This document shows positions 21,201 to 34,000 of a stretch of 64,000 nucleotides of DNA, in pieces. The notes beneath the pieces are model-generated. The model made no database searches. It saw only the letters and a program-made list of their open reading frames with translations, and had not been told where the DNA came from. Source of the DNA: Takakia lepidozioides (lineage: Eukaryota; Streptophyta; Takakiopsida; Takakiales; Takakiaceae). The stretch is taken from NCBI GenBank assembly GCA_030704615.1, contig CM060732.1, forward strand, positions 6,078,001 to 6,142,000, read 5' to 3'. Made by a program: the position numbers and the translations under genes. Positions within the stretch are counted from its first letter, which is position 1, and the number at the start of each line of letters is the position of its first letter.

Positions 21201-24200
21201 ATGACTTGTGGGCAGTCCAGAAACATCACTGTTTAAGGTGGCCGCACCTTTTATGTCCAGATTTGACATAACTCTGAAGTAAGTTTCTAGACTTGATGTC
21301 ATAATCATAGGTGCACCATATTAATTGGTTGCGATGTGCCTTACAAAAGTGGATTTGTATGCAGCTATTCACCAACTTTAGGAAGTGGCATGGCATCACT
21401 GTTTGAGGGTCATCACTTGGCTTTGCAGTACTTGGTGCCCAATCTTCTGAAGCTTTATGTTGACATTGAATTTACAGGCTCCCATACACAGGTAGCTCTG
21501 CTGACAGCAATGTTGGACCAAATATTTAGGGCCACTAGCAGCTGGGGTGTTGTTAATAGGTGGTTTCCTGTAAAAAGTTTTTCCTTTCCTTGATTGTGCC
21601 TGCCCAGTATATTTTTTCCCCTGGACTTAAGCGTCAACACTGTGTTCTTTCTGCCCAAGTCATGGTTTCGAGTGCCTCAGTCAGTCTGGTAGGCTGCAAG
21701 ATGCTCTGGGACACAATGAAAATGGTTAACTGAATGTGGATTAATGTAAGGTGAACTGAGAGGGCTTGTGATGATAAAGGTTCAAATGCACAGAAATGTA
21801 GCTGTACTGGTATGAATAGTTTTTCCTTCTTTGTTCAGAGGTATAGCTCCGTTGTAATCATTGCTGTTTTGCAGTTTTATGACAAGTTCAACATTCGACA
21901 CAATATCGCGGAGCTGTTGGAGTACCTGTGGCTTGTACCCAGTCATCACAATGCTTGGAAGCAGGTTGTTGAGAAGGACAATTGTTTTGGGTTTGCAAGC
22001 TTTAATAAAGAATATTATTTGACCTTAACAATCCTCTCAGCCTTTGGGTCCTCTCTACTAAGTTTGCTGCTTGCCAACTGAAGGAGCACTAATTGTTGAG
22101 AATGAAGCCCATGCATGGGCGCAGTTCGTTAATTTCATCTTCATTATGATGTAGTGCAAGCAATCCATGGCAGGCTCAGCTGTTCTCAACTGTAAGTTAC
22201 CCTGCAATGTCATTAGGCTTCTTAGAAATTGCACAGCTGTATTTGACTGCTGCTGCTCTGTGTGCCTGGTGATAGATTGCCATAACAGAAGAGAGGGGGT
22301 CTTACCTGAAGTTTCTGAATCTACTCATCAATGACAGCATCTTCCTGCTGGATGAAAGCTTGAAGAAGATTCCAGAACTCAAAGAGATGGAGGCAGAAAT
22401 GGCCAATGCAGCAGAGTGGAATCGTAGGTCACTGCAGGAGAGGCAGGAGCGAATGCGCCATTTTCACCAGCAAGAGCATGTGTGCTTTCCCTATTGTGTA
22501 TATAGTTTTATCTTTGCTGGTCTTGAATGGTATACTTATGAAGTTGTTAATGCTGCGTTTGTCATTGTCACAATCTTTCATCTGCCCTGAAGCAGTTTTA
22601 CTCCGTGTTGTAAGCCTGTAGCAAAGTGAGATTGGCTGGTGAATGCAGGTTGTGCGCATTGATATGACACTAGCAAATGAAGATGTGAAAATGCTGCAAT
22701 ACTCATCTGCAGAGATAACTGCACCATTCTTGCTCCCTGAGATGGTGTGCCTTTCTTTTTCTCTGATCTGTATCGAGCTCTTGCCGTAGGGGAAATTAAC
22801 CGTGTCTTGGAAATAGATAAGTAACAGACCTAAAGGCATAGTTTCATCTATATAAGCATTGTCACTGAGTTTAACATCAGCTCCAGAAGTGGTTAAAACT
22901 TGGTGTAACGTAGAATTAGCATGTTGGTCGAGTATCATACAATTTTCTCCAGGAATTAACGAAACAATGATTGATCAAACGGATCATGATGTGCTAATTT
23001 GGGATAAAGCTCTCCAATGCCTACTGCTTTTTCGTTCAAAATTTTGAGGGAGAACTTTCCTGATCAAGAACCTGCAATTGGGCTATATTGTTGAATGCCA
23101 CCAATGATTTTGAGACATGCATCACATTCCAGCCTTGTGGGGTCCATTTTGGACCTTGAGTGGACATTTCATGCTTGATTCAGAAGTACAAGTTATGGAG
23201 TTGGAAAAAGTGGTGCTTGTGTAGGAGCTTCTGTTCTCATATGTAGACTTTGGAGTGCGAGAAAGTATATAACCCACTGGACATGAAGAAGGTGGGCACG
23301 GCAGTGACTACATGATCTACCATTGATTGGCAGGTGGAGAGGATTGCGTTTATGCTAAACTACTTCCTGTTGCAGCTGGTTGGACCCCAACGCAAGGCCC
23401 TCAGGGTCAAAGATCCTGAAAAGTACGAGTTTAGGCCGAAAGAACTTCTTTCACAGGTACACATCTACAAAAGGTAGGAAACCAAAAGCAAATGTCTTAT
23501 TAGGTTTGCTGCTGGAGACTGGTGTGGACTTACCAGGTGCAGATTCAGTCACTTCTCTCCATGCTATTCAGATGATATTTTTGAGAAGGAATTATGATTA
23601 GGTTGTAGTGTGTGATCACGTTGACAGCAGAGTGTGGTACTGTCAGGTGCTATGAAGTGACAAACTTAAATATGAGCTTATTCTCGTCTTCTCTGTTTAA
23701 GTTCATCGCTGGGGTTGTGCTGGCTTGGCTGCTGGATGGAAGATTGTAGATATCTATGTACATCTGGAAAGAGGTGATGCTCAGGGGATGTTTGCAAAAG
23801 CAATTTCGAGCGATGGCCGGTCCTACCGGGAGGAGGTACCGCTCTTGATCTTTGCCTGTGTCCATCTGCTTTATGTTTATGCAGATGGTCTAATTTGGTA
23901 TGTGCTGCCATGTGCTCCATTTTACTGGCCAAGAGGCCTCTTTTTCTTGTCCTCCTCAAGGTAACTTCTTTTGCTTCAGTTGTTTTCAGAGGCAGCTGGA
24001 GTACTGCGACAAATAGGCAGACACCCAGTGCAGACGATTCAAGAGTTTGAACTTTTGGGTGCAAGAGCAAAAGCAGCAGCTACAGAAGCTATGGACACAG
24101 AGGCTTTACTTGGTGACATTCCTGAGGAGTTTCTGGACCCGATTCAGGTGCCTCCCTATTCCTCTTTCTTAATGTACCCCCTGAATTTCTCGTATGATAT

Positions 24201-24701
24201 ATTGTAAATATCTGTACTAGACGGTGATAATTATAGACATTAACTGACATTAGCTTTCTGATTTCACATGTGCAGTACACATTGATGAAAGATCCTGTCA
24301 TTTTGCCTTCCTCAAAGACGACTGTCGATCGCTCCACCATACAGAGGCATCTTCTAAGTGATCAGGTGTTGACAATGAAGGAACTGGTTGGTTGTTTTGA
24401 AGTTAGTATGCAGATGCTAATAGGATTATGCCTGCTGGATAGACTTCTTCCATATTAAATTACATAGATGTGGGTACGATGATGTTTTATGGATTGATTT
24501 GCCTGCTGGCCAGCCTCTCTTCATTAGCTGTAGTTGCTTGACCTTTTTCAAAGCTGAAAGCTATATCTTTACTAACGTCCTTTCCGTGTGGTGTTGCAGA
24601 CTGATCCATTCAACCGATCTCTGCTGACCTCTGATATGCTAGTACCTGACCTTGAGTTGAAGGCTAAGATAGAAGAATATTTATTGTCGCACCGAAGATA
24701 G
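15267..24701 (+). CDS. UFD2/PUB1-like: UFD2-type ubiquitin conjugation factor E4 (U-box E3/E4 ligase), 16 exons
   Basis: E4 factors extend short ubiquitin chains on substrates for proteasomal turnover; the plant homologue is also called MUSE3. Exons read from frame and GT-AG sites: 15267-16123, 16420-16624, 16746-16897, 18685-18994, 20016-20168, 20631-20834, 21059-21171, 21386-21491, 21875-21964, 22276-22479, 22649-22744, 23334-23456, 23743-23835, 23980-24147, 24276-24365, 24600-24701. Phases agree throughout, giving 3066 nt or 1021 residues, close to the roughly 1040 usual in plants. The start is the ATG of [20 protein letters not shown]. The Ufd2 core shows [55 protein letters not shown] and [20 protein letters not shown]. 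The C-terminal U-box is complete ([20 protein letters not shown] to [10 protein letters not shown]). Least certain are the weak donor after 20168 and the acceptor at 21386. No stops or frameshifts, so likely functional. Confidence 0.95.
17353..17371. repeat. (TA)n microsatellite in E4 intron 3
   Basis: An uninterrupted TA run lies within the 1.8-kb third intron (16898-18684), the longest intron of the gene. I see no other supported element in that intron. Confidence 0.7.
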
Positions 24702-26379
24702 TAAATTTGCTAGTGTTGTACATTTTTCCTAGTAGGCTGGCACCGAGGATCCTAATGCAATGAATCGCGGACAAGGAATGGAAATTACACAGATTTATAT
24801 CAAGTCTGGCTATTCCTGGATTTGTCCTGCTCCCTGGAAATAAGCAAGCTTAGGGTTGGCAAAATCTCATCAATGGCACCACCCCCCAGTGCAAAGTGCA
24901 TCTTGAATGGGTCACTAGTTTTGTCCCAATTATAACAGTATTCAGAATTTACCAATCTCCTGTTGTCACCCGAACTGTGGGTACTGGTTTGCCAACTTCT
25001 CCTGCTACAATCTACCTAAATGGTAAATAAATAAGTCGGTCTTAAGAGGCACTTGAGCAAGTCCGCATTTCTTCCTTCAGGGTTCATGCAAATGTGGTAA
25101 TGCCCAAGCATGTGAATGTACTGAGATGAGTTATGTTGGGTAAGGCACAAGATCCGCCCGGCACGAGGGTCGCCGAGTGCCAGAGAACACCTGTCCCAGT
25201 GCCTTACCCGGCTCAAAGAAACAGCAAAAAACTCCCTTATGCCTGGACGGCTCCTATTGAATCTAAAGATGAGGTAAAGATGACTTTGGAAAGAAATTTA
25301 GGGTGAATTTTCGTCCCAGTGCTGTAAAGCTAGTCCCTCGACCCAGGGGATATTCCTGCTTCCTCTATGGGTCAGTCACAAATAGGGAGTGTGCCCTTGT
25401 AAAGCCTGCCTCACTAGAAGGGGGGAATCTCTCCACCGAGGACGTAAGGGTTTCCTCCAATCAACAGCAGCATTCAAGCATCACACCTTTACATCCATGC
25501 TCATCCAAGTACACAAGTTTAAGCACACAAAACACTGCAGGGAGCTCTCTTGCGCTCCATGATTATATATAAAATGCAAGCCAATCTGGACAGCCAGGTG
25601 GGTGATCCTTACAGGATCCCTTTGATTACATCTATTCCTTATCACACATCAGCGCCAGCTCGATGATGAGGTTACTGTTAACAAAGAACAAACCAGCTTG
25701 CTAAAATAGAATGGGTCTCTTAACAATAGCAACGGTGCAGCCACTTTATCATTAAACACAGGAACAGAAGGAATCAATCTCAAGGTCGAATGCAAGGCTT
25801 CACATATGTAAAGCTTCCCCGCGGCACCAGTAGCGAGCTCCAGCGAGCACGAAATTTCATCCCCGAGGCAAAAGCCAAACCAAACCACACAAATGCCAAG
25901 GCAAATATAACCTCTAGCTAGCTATATCGCATCTGACATGAAAGGGATGAAAAAACCTGCGAGGAAAAACCTTACTCTGCAAAGTGGGTGAAGGACAAAA
26001 CCCTCATGCAAGAAAAACCCCAGTCATGTTCCATTTGTGATGCCTAGGCTATCGCGAAATGCAAGGTTTTTAGCCCACAGCTTCATCATCTCTCCATACC
26101 GAATACTAGAAAGCCACACATTGTCTATGCATGGAGCACTCAACCAAAATCAAAACACATGTAATTAGTCTGAAAAGGTGCTAACAAAAAGTTGCCCTAA
26201 AGACAACCAAGGACACCTCACCTGCACTCATGAACAGACAACAATTAGTAGACAGATCTACCTTCTACATTCAAACAAGTCAAATCAAAGACAAGTTTGC
26301 AATGTAGCAGACAATCCACATAAACCGAATGAGTAAGGACTGGAACAGATTCATGTTGAGGTAGTAAGAGGTACTGTCT
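24702..26379. other. Intergenic sequence between the E4 gene and the Ty3/Gypsy element
   Basis: Begins with the E4 3' UTR. The rest has no supported gene. The distal part, left of the integrase, should contain the 3' end and LTR of the reverse-strand element, but I could not define LTR borders by eye. Confidence 0.35.
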
Positions 26380-26568
26380 TCCATGCAGCTTCTCCACTAT
26401 GAGGTAAGGGCCTTCAATTCATTTCGCAACTTTGGAGACAATCTTCATACGGACACATACTGATTGCCCCTGCAAGAACTCCTCCGAGTACCATACTCTG
26501 CAATTATAATTTCTAGCTTGAACACATTGGGCAACATTGTTTCTAGTTTCATGCGCTTAGCTTGCATG

Positions 26569-27263
26569 TCAACAAGAATTCACAGGTTTTGAGGCAGAGG
26601 TCACCAAAGGAGTATCCTGAATTGGGGTTCGAGCAGGCCTGCCGTATAGCAACTCAAAGGGAGATACCTTAGTGTTGGAATGCACAGAAGTCCGATAAGC
26701 AAAGATCAACACAGGCAGAGCAGTGTCCCATTCCCCCAAGAGCAGACCATTCTTTTCCAACATAGCACACATTGTTTTGTTGAATCTTTCAGTTAACCCA
26801 TTGCACTGGGGGTGATAGGGGGCAGTAGTACGATGTTTCACCCCCCATATTGAAACACACAATCTCCATCCTGAAGCTTATTACAGAATTTTGTCCCTTG
26901 ATCAGTCAGAATTTCGGAAGGGCATCCATGGCGTAGGATAATCTCATTGAAAAAGAATTGAGCCACCGCATCTGCATCGTTAGCAACCAATGGTTGAACC
27001 TCAACCCACTTTGTTAGATACTCCGTTGCTACTGCAATGTAGGAGTGGCCCTTAACAGTGGTTTGCAATGGTCCAACGAGATCTAAGCCCACTCCAGCAA
27101 AGGGAATGCTCACAGGAATAGGCTGTAGCGGAATTGAAGGACGACCCCTAGGGAGCAGAATTTTAGCATGGCATTCAACGCACTTTGATATGAATTTAGA
27201 AACGTCTTTGGTCATACCCTTCCAACAGTAGACTTCTTGTAATCGTTTAATGGTACGTGTCAC
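26569..27263 (-). pseudogene. Ty3/Gypsy integrase
   Basis: The zinc-binding N-terminus is partly visible (FISKCVECHAKILLPRGRP). The catalytic core follows: VGLDLVGPLQTTVKGHSYIA (first Asp), ILRHGCPSEILTDQGTKFCN (second Asp) and, after a frameshift near 26850, HRTTAPYHPQCNGLTERFNK (Glu). Then SPFELLYGRPARTP. The D-D-E residues are readable but split across frames. Confidence 0.9.
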
Positions 27264-27693
27264 TCACAAGTGACCCGCATAAGCCAAAGCATGAAAGAGT
27301 TGAAGCAATGTTGGGATTGAACTTCTACAAGGAACCTCCATAGCATGAGTGAGACCTTCCAATACAATTTGTTTGAACAACTTTCCTTCACGTTCCTCAT
27401 AATAGGGAAAATGATAGGTAACTTGCCTTTAAAGAGTCTTGGCAATGCCAGAGAGCTGAGTGTTGGTCTTGCACTTATGGAGGGCTTCATGTAAGCTATC
27501 ATCCATGGCTGATCTAGACATGACCGCACAACAACGGGTTAGTTACAGGATAGCAGGAGTGTCCGCCTCTATGATCTCATGTATGTCTTCCTGGACCACA
27601 TTCTGCGTGAATCAATGAAGCATGGTCATAATGTACCAGTTCCCATGGAAACAATGCAAAAAAGAAGAGCTTTATGCTAAAAGCAGTAAGCTA

Positions 27694-28500
27694 CTAAAGA
27701 GGGAAGAACAGAACCTGGGCTCTAAGGCAAAACAGGCTATTGCACACTCCAACACATATGATTAGTCTAACCAGCAGCAAATTAGTGGATGAGATCCCAG
27801 CTAGACAATAGGTCCATAGGACAAGGAGTCTCATCAAAAAGATGTAGCAACACATGATCACCACATGGGAAAGCAGCTGATGAGGAGAGGCCTGCTGGGA
27901 CACACACAGGTCATCAAGCGTGAGGTAGGGAGTGGGCACCTTGGTCTCACTTCTGGTCAAGTTATCAACATGGATGTTTTCCTTACATTTCTTGTAGACC
28001 ACATCATATTCAAAACCTTGTAATATAAGAGACCAACGAGCCAACCTACCAGATAACTCACAGCCATGCAAATATTGCCTAAAATGCTTGATCCCGAAGA
28101 TGACTGCTAAGCCTTCTTTATTAGTGATACTATAATTCCTTTCATGCTTATCCAACCACCTCGAGGCATAAGCCACTACGTGCTCCTTGCCTTCCTTCTG
28201 TTGACTCAAGATGGCTGAAATAGCCAAGTCACTAGCGCCAGTTTGAAGCAAAAATGGTAAGGTAAGAGTCAGGATAGATAAGCACGGGCAGTCGTAAGGG
28301 CCATTTTTAATTTTTCAAAGGCTTGAGCTTCAGACTTAGTCCACTGGAATCTGACCTCTTTACAAAGCAGCCGAAACATAGGACCAGCCATTTTGGCAAA
28401 CAGATGGATAAAACGCCTATAATAAGATGCAAGACCAAAAAAGGCACGAAGGCAGTGTTTGTCTCTAGGAATAGGAAAATCACAGACAACTTGTACCTTG
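27694..28500 (-). pseudogene. RT connection and RNase H, with internal deletion
   Basis: The thumb/connection motif LRAFFGLASYYRRFIHLFAK lies near 28460-28400, then FQWTKSEAQAFEKLK. RNase H starts near 28240 with QTGASDLAISAILSQ, VVAYASRWLDKHERNYSITN and KHFRQYLHG. It then jumps straight to LARWSLILQGFEYDVVYKKC, skipping the usual central segment that includes the DH motif. The deletion removes catalytic residues. Confidence 0.85.
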
Positions 28501-28506
28501 CCAAAT

Positions 28507-29226
28507 CTAGCTTGATTCCATATGACCCATAAATCTGAGTTCTGCCATGCAAATATCACATTTCTTTGCCTTAATTTTCAGTCCCGCTGCTCTGAGCCTA
28601 CAGAAAACCCTTTGAAGATCCAGCAGGTGAGAATAAAAAATAGAAGAGTAAACATTAATGTCATCGACATAAACCAAGGCACATTCCCACTTGAGGTTGC
28701 CAAGAACCACATCCATTAATTGTTGAAACGTCGTGGCCCGGTGGCGTTGCAAAGGCCAAATGGCACAGTTTAGAATTGAAACAATATTCCATACTTACAG
28801 TGAAGGTCGTCTTGTGTTTGGAGGCTTCTGTCAAAGGAACCTGCCAGAATCCAGCAGCTAGATCCACGATGAAAAGATGGTGGCACCATTGAGTTGGTCC
28901 AAGGTCTCATGAGTACGTGGTAAGGGATAAACATCCTTTTTGGTCATGGCATTGAGACAACCAAAATCAACACAAAACCTAGTGGATCCATCCTTTTTGG
29001 CAACTAGGACAATGGGACTGGCCCAGGGGGAAATATAAGGTTTGAGAACACCTGCGTCCAACATTTTTTTTATCTCCTCTTGCATCACAGCACGTTTCCT
29101 GACGGACTCTCTATACGCATACTGCTTAACAGGCTTACCCTTTGTGATAATGTCATGTTGCAGGATTTCTGTTCTGCCTAGATCATGTGATCCTTGACTG
29201 AACACCGCAAGGTTCCTACGCAACAA
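28507..29226 (-). pseudogene. Ty3/Gypsy reverse transcriptase
   Basis: The frame 29226-28858 carries VLKPYISPWASPIVLVAKKD, RFCVDFGCLNAMTKKDVYPL and PRTHETLDQL. After a frameshift DLAAGFWQVPL appears near 28860-28830, then after a further shift TFQQLMDVVLGNLKWECALV and the catalytic YVDD near 28670. All the main RT blocks are present but in at least three frames. Confidence 0.9.
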
Positions 29227-29526
29227 TAAGTGCAGCTTTACCTTCTGCAGGTCAATGGGCTCACCAGTTTTGACTTCAGAAATAACTTGCTAAATGTGAG
29301 CTTCATGTTCATGACTCAGATCTGTCTCCTGCTGAACCGCTGCATGGCTAGCCAGGGCCACTAATTGATCCACAAGGTCATCCACTAAGCCAATGTCTCC
29401 AAAATGAACAGCTGTCTCAACAGAAGATATTTTAGCAGTAGGCAAAGCTGTGAGTCTGGCTAGAACTTGATCTTTACGAATTTGAATAGACATTTGTTTA
29501 GGGTTAGCAATAAGTAATCAAACCTC

Positions 29527-29707
29527 GACAACCAAGTTGTAGCCCAGTGGTAATGGGCACATACCACCTCGGAAGTGGTTGTGGGTTCAATCCATCAATT
29601 GGTGTCACAAAGGTGTCCACCTTCCTGCTAGAAGGCAGTAGCCCTTCGGGGTCCAGAGACACCGTAAGTTACGCTTCCTTCGGAAGGCATCATACTTTTA
29701 CTTTACT
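29527..29707 (+). mobile_element. tRNA-derived SINE with 12-bp target-site duplication
   Basis: An internal RNA polymerase III promoter is visible: box A TAGCCCAGTGG (29540-29550) and box B GGTTCAATCC (29584-29593), about 34 bp apart as in tRNAs. The 3' end is TTTTACTTTACTT-like. Flanks TAATCAAACCTC (29515-29526) and TAATCGAACCTC (29708-29719) form a target-site duplication with one mismatch. The element is about 181 bp and interrupts the reverse-strand Ty3/Gypsy element, so it is younger than that insertion. It does not fold as a complete tRNA gene. Confidence 0.85.
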
Positions 29708-30059
29708 TAATCGAACCTCACCTCTGAAGCCTCGATCTGAACCCGATCTGAAGCCACAAAACATTGCTTTTGCAAGGATAATCTCTTCCATCCCTCAATC
29801 TCCGTAAACTGTCCACTATAACTTTTAAAATTACAGTAGAGGACAGGTCAAATCTGTTTTGCACAATGATTGGTTGGTCGTTTTTGTTTCACCAGATTTC
29901 CAATTCGGCATTTTGATCAGCCTCTAGTGTGCAGGTTATCTATGCATTAGGCGTTTCTTGTGTCAGGTTGCTGACCCTGTTTGAGTGACAATTTACACAC
30001 TGAAGGGGAGAGGGAGTAAGAGAGACTTCGCATCTGACACAGATATCTTTGGACTGGGA

Positions 30060-30975
30060 ATCAGTCTGGTTCATGCATATTCCATGGCTCGTGACATGCG
30101 GGGAGCAGTAGCTTGTGTGGAGGGGATGGAGGCTGAAGGGGTTGCATCAAATGTGGCCATACTCTTGTGTCCTTATTTCTGGATTCGCCAAAGTTGGCAA
30201 TTCTGAGTATATGCTCACTCCCTCACCCTTCCACTGTAGCTGGTCATCCACAACAAGACATTAGATGCCTACTTTTTTTGCTTGATTATATACGCGACAA
30301 CCTCTCAGATGTTGCCCTCAGCCTTTGCCTATAAAATGGACATGAAGGACCTCCACGCATCCATTCAATTGTTATGACGGTCGATGCTTACAACTCAAGC
30401 AAAAATTCATGTAGATCTTCGACTGATTGCACAGCTCCAACTTATGCCCAAACACATCTGCTGGGAATATGTGGATGATGGCGGTTTTGGTGTGTTTGGG
30501 GATGTGGAAAGTGCTGCAGAACACTGGTTTCAGAGAGCAAAGAGTGAGGGCACACTGGTATGCCATTCTCCATCTTTTTCATGTAATCCTAATGTTTTGC
30601 GCTTTTGTATGCAGGAGCAAGTGTGCATCTTGATGTCTTAGATTCTATCTTTTCTTTCTCTTGTGTTGGTTATCTTTACCCGTACTGAGCATTTTTGTCT
30701 GGCTGAAAGTTGCTTTGTTGTCTTCTTTCATGGAAAACTTAGAATGGCAGTGTCAGGTTAGAATACGGGAGGCAGTATGATGATACAAGACGCTGGGATG
30801 TGGCAGCAAGGTGGGCAATATGAATAGGGCTGAAGCTTTGGTAGCAGAGAGGGAGGATGAAGGTCTTGAGACTACCCTGGGTCTCTTCAACATAATGATG
30901 GATGGGTATGCACATGCTCGTCAGGAATCTAAGTGCCTCACCCTTTTTCGCCGAATGCAGGCAAGCCATAAACCA
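30060..30975 (+). pseudogene. PPR4-like P-class PPR fragment, broken
   Basis: The pieces match in order the repeat region of plant PPR4 (the RRM-containing plastid PPR protein needed for rps12 trans-splicing in maize). Near 30067-30160 reads LVHAYSMARDMRGAVACVEG; after a frameshift VLISGFAKVGNSE (about 30165-30205); near 30497-30545 DVESAAEHWFQRAKSEG; near 30817-30960 NMNRAEALVAEREDEGLETT then MMDGYAHARQESKCLTLFRR. The segments are separated by non-coding DNA with no consistent splice sites and by frame changes. It differs clearly from the PLS/DYW arrays to its right, so it is a separate gene relic. The PPR4 assignment is from remembered motif order. Confidence 0.65.
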
Positions 30976-31059
30976 CTTTCTGTTTCCTTGTGACTCACGA
31001 TAGTTTCCTTCAGTAGCATCCATATGTTGCATACGTCAGAGACTTTCTCCAAGAAATGC

Positions 31060-34000
31060 AAATGGAGTGTTTGACAGTATGGCTGAACGTGATGTGGTGT
31101 CGTGGAGTGTGATGATTGCAAGATATGCACAGCAAGGGTTCAGGATGGAGGCTTTGGAGACCTATGAGCAAATGATGTGCGAAGGGCTTCTACCAAATGT
31201 GGGTGCATTAAGGATGTGAAGGGAGTTTTTGACAGTATGGCTGAATGAGATGTGGTGTCGTGGAGGACGATGCTTGCAGGATATGCACAGCAAGGGCGCG
31301 GGATGGAGGCGTTGGAGACCTATGAGCAAATGATGGGGAAGGGGTGAAGCCCGACCGCCTAATGTTTGTTTGCATTTGCAATGCATGTGCAAGCCTGGCA
31401 GCTCTGGAAAGGTGCAAGGTGGTCCACGGTGATATCGTCACATCTGGAATTGTACCCAATGTCATTCTGAACACTGCCCTGCTGGACATGTATGTCAAAT
31501 GTGAGTGCATCGAGGATGCAAAGGGAGTTTTCGTGGCTGAAGGAGATGTGGTGTCGTGGAGGGCGATGATTGCAGACTATGCACAGCAAGGGCGCGGGAT
31601 GGAGGCTTCGAGACCTATGAGCAATTGATGTGCGAAGGGGTGAAGCCCAACCGCATAACGTTTGTTTGCATTTGCAATGCGTGTGCAAGCCTGGCAGCCC
31701 TGGAAAGGTGCAATGAGGTCCATGGTGACATCGTCAAAGCTGATTTGTACCAGATGTCATCCTGAACACAGCCCTGCTGGACATGTATGTCAAATGTGAG
31801 TGCATCGAGGATGCAAAGGGAGTTTTCGACAGTATGGCTGAAAGAAATGTGGTGTCGTGGAGGGCGATGATTGCAGGATATGCACAGCAAGGGGCGGGAT
31901 GGAGGCTTCGGAGACCTATGAGCAAATGATGGGGGAAGGGGTGAAGCCAGACCGCATAACGTTTGTTTGCATTTGCAATGCGTATGCAAGTCTGGCAGCC
32001 CTGGAAAGCTGCAAAGTGGTCCATGGTGACATCGTCACATCTGGAATTGTACCCAATGTCATTCTGAACACTGCCCTACTGGACATGTATGTCAAATGTG
32101 AGTGCATCGAGGATGCAAAGGGAGTTTTCGACAGTATGGCTGAAGGAGATGTGGTGTCGTGGAGGGCGATGATTGCAGAATATGCACAGCAAGGGCGCGG
32201 GATGGAGGCGTTGGAGACCTATGAGCAATTGATGTGCGAAGGGGTGAAGCCCAACCGCATAACGTTTTTTTGCATTTGCAATGCGTGTGCAAGCCTGGCA
32301 GCTTTGGAAAGGTGCAATGAGGTCCATGCAGGTGACATCGTCAAAGTTGGATTTGTACCAGATGTCATCCTGAACACTGCCCTGCTGGACATGTATGTCA
32401 AATGTGAGTGCATCGAGGATGCAAAGGGAGTGTTCGACAGTATGGCTGAAAGAAATGTGGTGTCGTGGAGTGCGATGATTGCAGGATATGCACAGCAAGG
32501 GGCGGGATGGAGGCTTTGGAGACCTATGAGCAATTGATGTGCGAAAAGGTGAAGCCTAACCACATCACATTTGTTTGCGTTTGCAATGCTTGTGCAAGCC
32601 TGGCAGCCCTGGAAAGGTGCAATGAGGTCCATGGTGACATCGTCAAAGCTGGATTTGTACCAGATGTCATCCTGAACACTGCCCTGCTGGACCTGTATGT
32701 CAAATGTGAGTGCATCGAGGATGCAAAGGGAGTGTTCAACAGGATGACTGAACGAAATGTGGTGTCGTGGAATTCAATGATCGCAGGATATGCCCAGCAT
32801 GGTTGTCATGGCGCCAAAAGTTTTTCTACTCGACACCCTTGTCAACATGTATCTTAAGTGCGGGAGCATCATGGATGCTCATCAAGTGTTCAACAGAATG
32901 CTTCAACGATCTTTGATCACGTGGAATATAATGTTGGCTGGATTCACCAAGCACGGGTGTGGTATGAATGCTTTGGAGACCTATGAGCATGCTGCTCAAA
33001 GGGGTGAAGCCCAACCACATCACATTTGTTTGTGTTTACAATGCGTGTGCAAGCGGGGGAGCTCTGGAAAAGGGGAAAGAGGTCCATGGTGACATCGTCA
33101 AAGCTGGAATTGTACTAGATGTCATTCTGCAAACTGCTCTGGTGGACATGTATGCCAAATGTGGGTGCATTAAGGATGCGAAGGGAGTTTTCAACACTAT
33201 GGCTGAACGAGATGTGGTGCCATTGGACGCGATGCTTGCAGGGTATGCACAGCAAGAACGTGGTATGGAGGCTTTAGAGACTTATGAACAAATGATGGGA
33301 GAAGGGGTGAAGCCGACCACATCATGTTTGGGTGCGTTTGCAATGCGTGTGCAAGCCTGGCAGTTAAAGGGGCAAAGAGGTCCATGGCGACATCTTCAGA
33401 GCTGGAATTGTACCAGATTTCATTCTGAACAATACCCTGGTGGACATGTTTGCAAAATGTGGGTGCATCTAGGACGCAATGGGAGTGTTCAACACTATGG
33501 CTGAACAAGATGTGGCGTCGTGCAAGCCTGGCAGCCCTAGAGAAGGGCAAAGAGGTGCATGGGGATATCGTCAAAGCTGGAATTGTACCAAATGTCATTC
33601 TAAACACTGCCCTGGCAGCTCTAGAAAAGGGGAAAGAGGTGCATGGTTGCATCACCAAAGCTGGAATTGTACCAGCTGTGATTCTGAACAATACCCTCGT
33701 GGACATGTATGCAAAATGTGGGAGCATTGAGGATGCGGAGGGAGTGTTTGACAGTATGGCTGAACGAGATTTGGTGTCATGGAACGCCGTGCTTGCAGGA
33801 TATGCACAACAGGGGCGCGGGATGGAGGCCTGGGAGACCTATGAGCAAATGATGGGGGAAGGGGTAAAGTGCAACCACATCACGTTGTGTGCGTTTGCAA
33901 TGCCTGTGCAAGCCTGGCAGCCCTGGAAAATGGCAAAGAGGTGCATGATGACATCCTCAAAGCTGGAATTGTACCAAATGTCATTCTGGACACTCCCTGG

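Larger units (their letters stand above)
26380..29820 (-). mobile_element. Degraded Ty3/Gypsy LTR retrotransposon (pol), reverse strand
   Basis: Reading right to left, the domain order is pre-RT linker (29493-29290), reverse transcriptase, RNase H, integrase, the Ty3/Gypsy order. Multiple frameshifts and an internal RNase H deletion make it non-functional. The leftmost coding trace is the integrase C-terminal region near 26380-26570. On the right it continues past the SINE insertion at 29527-29707 to roughly 29820 and appears cut off before the PPR fragment at 30060. LTRs and gag were not found. Confidence 0.85.

Noticed and set aside
29540-29610. A tRNA gene
   Set aside because: Box A and B are present but the flanks do not form an acceptor stem, and the copy has a SINE 3' body and target duplication.
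31208-33727. Reverse-strand frames of 100-180 residues across the PPR arrays
   Set aside because: They are shadows of the tandem forward units and repeat with the same 303-bp period.
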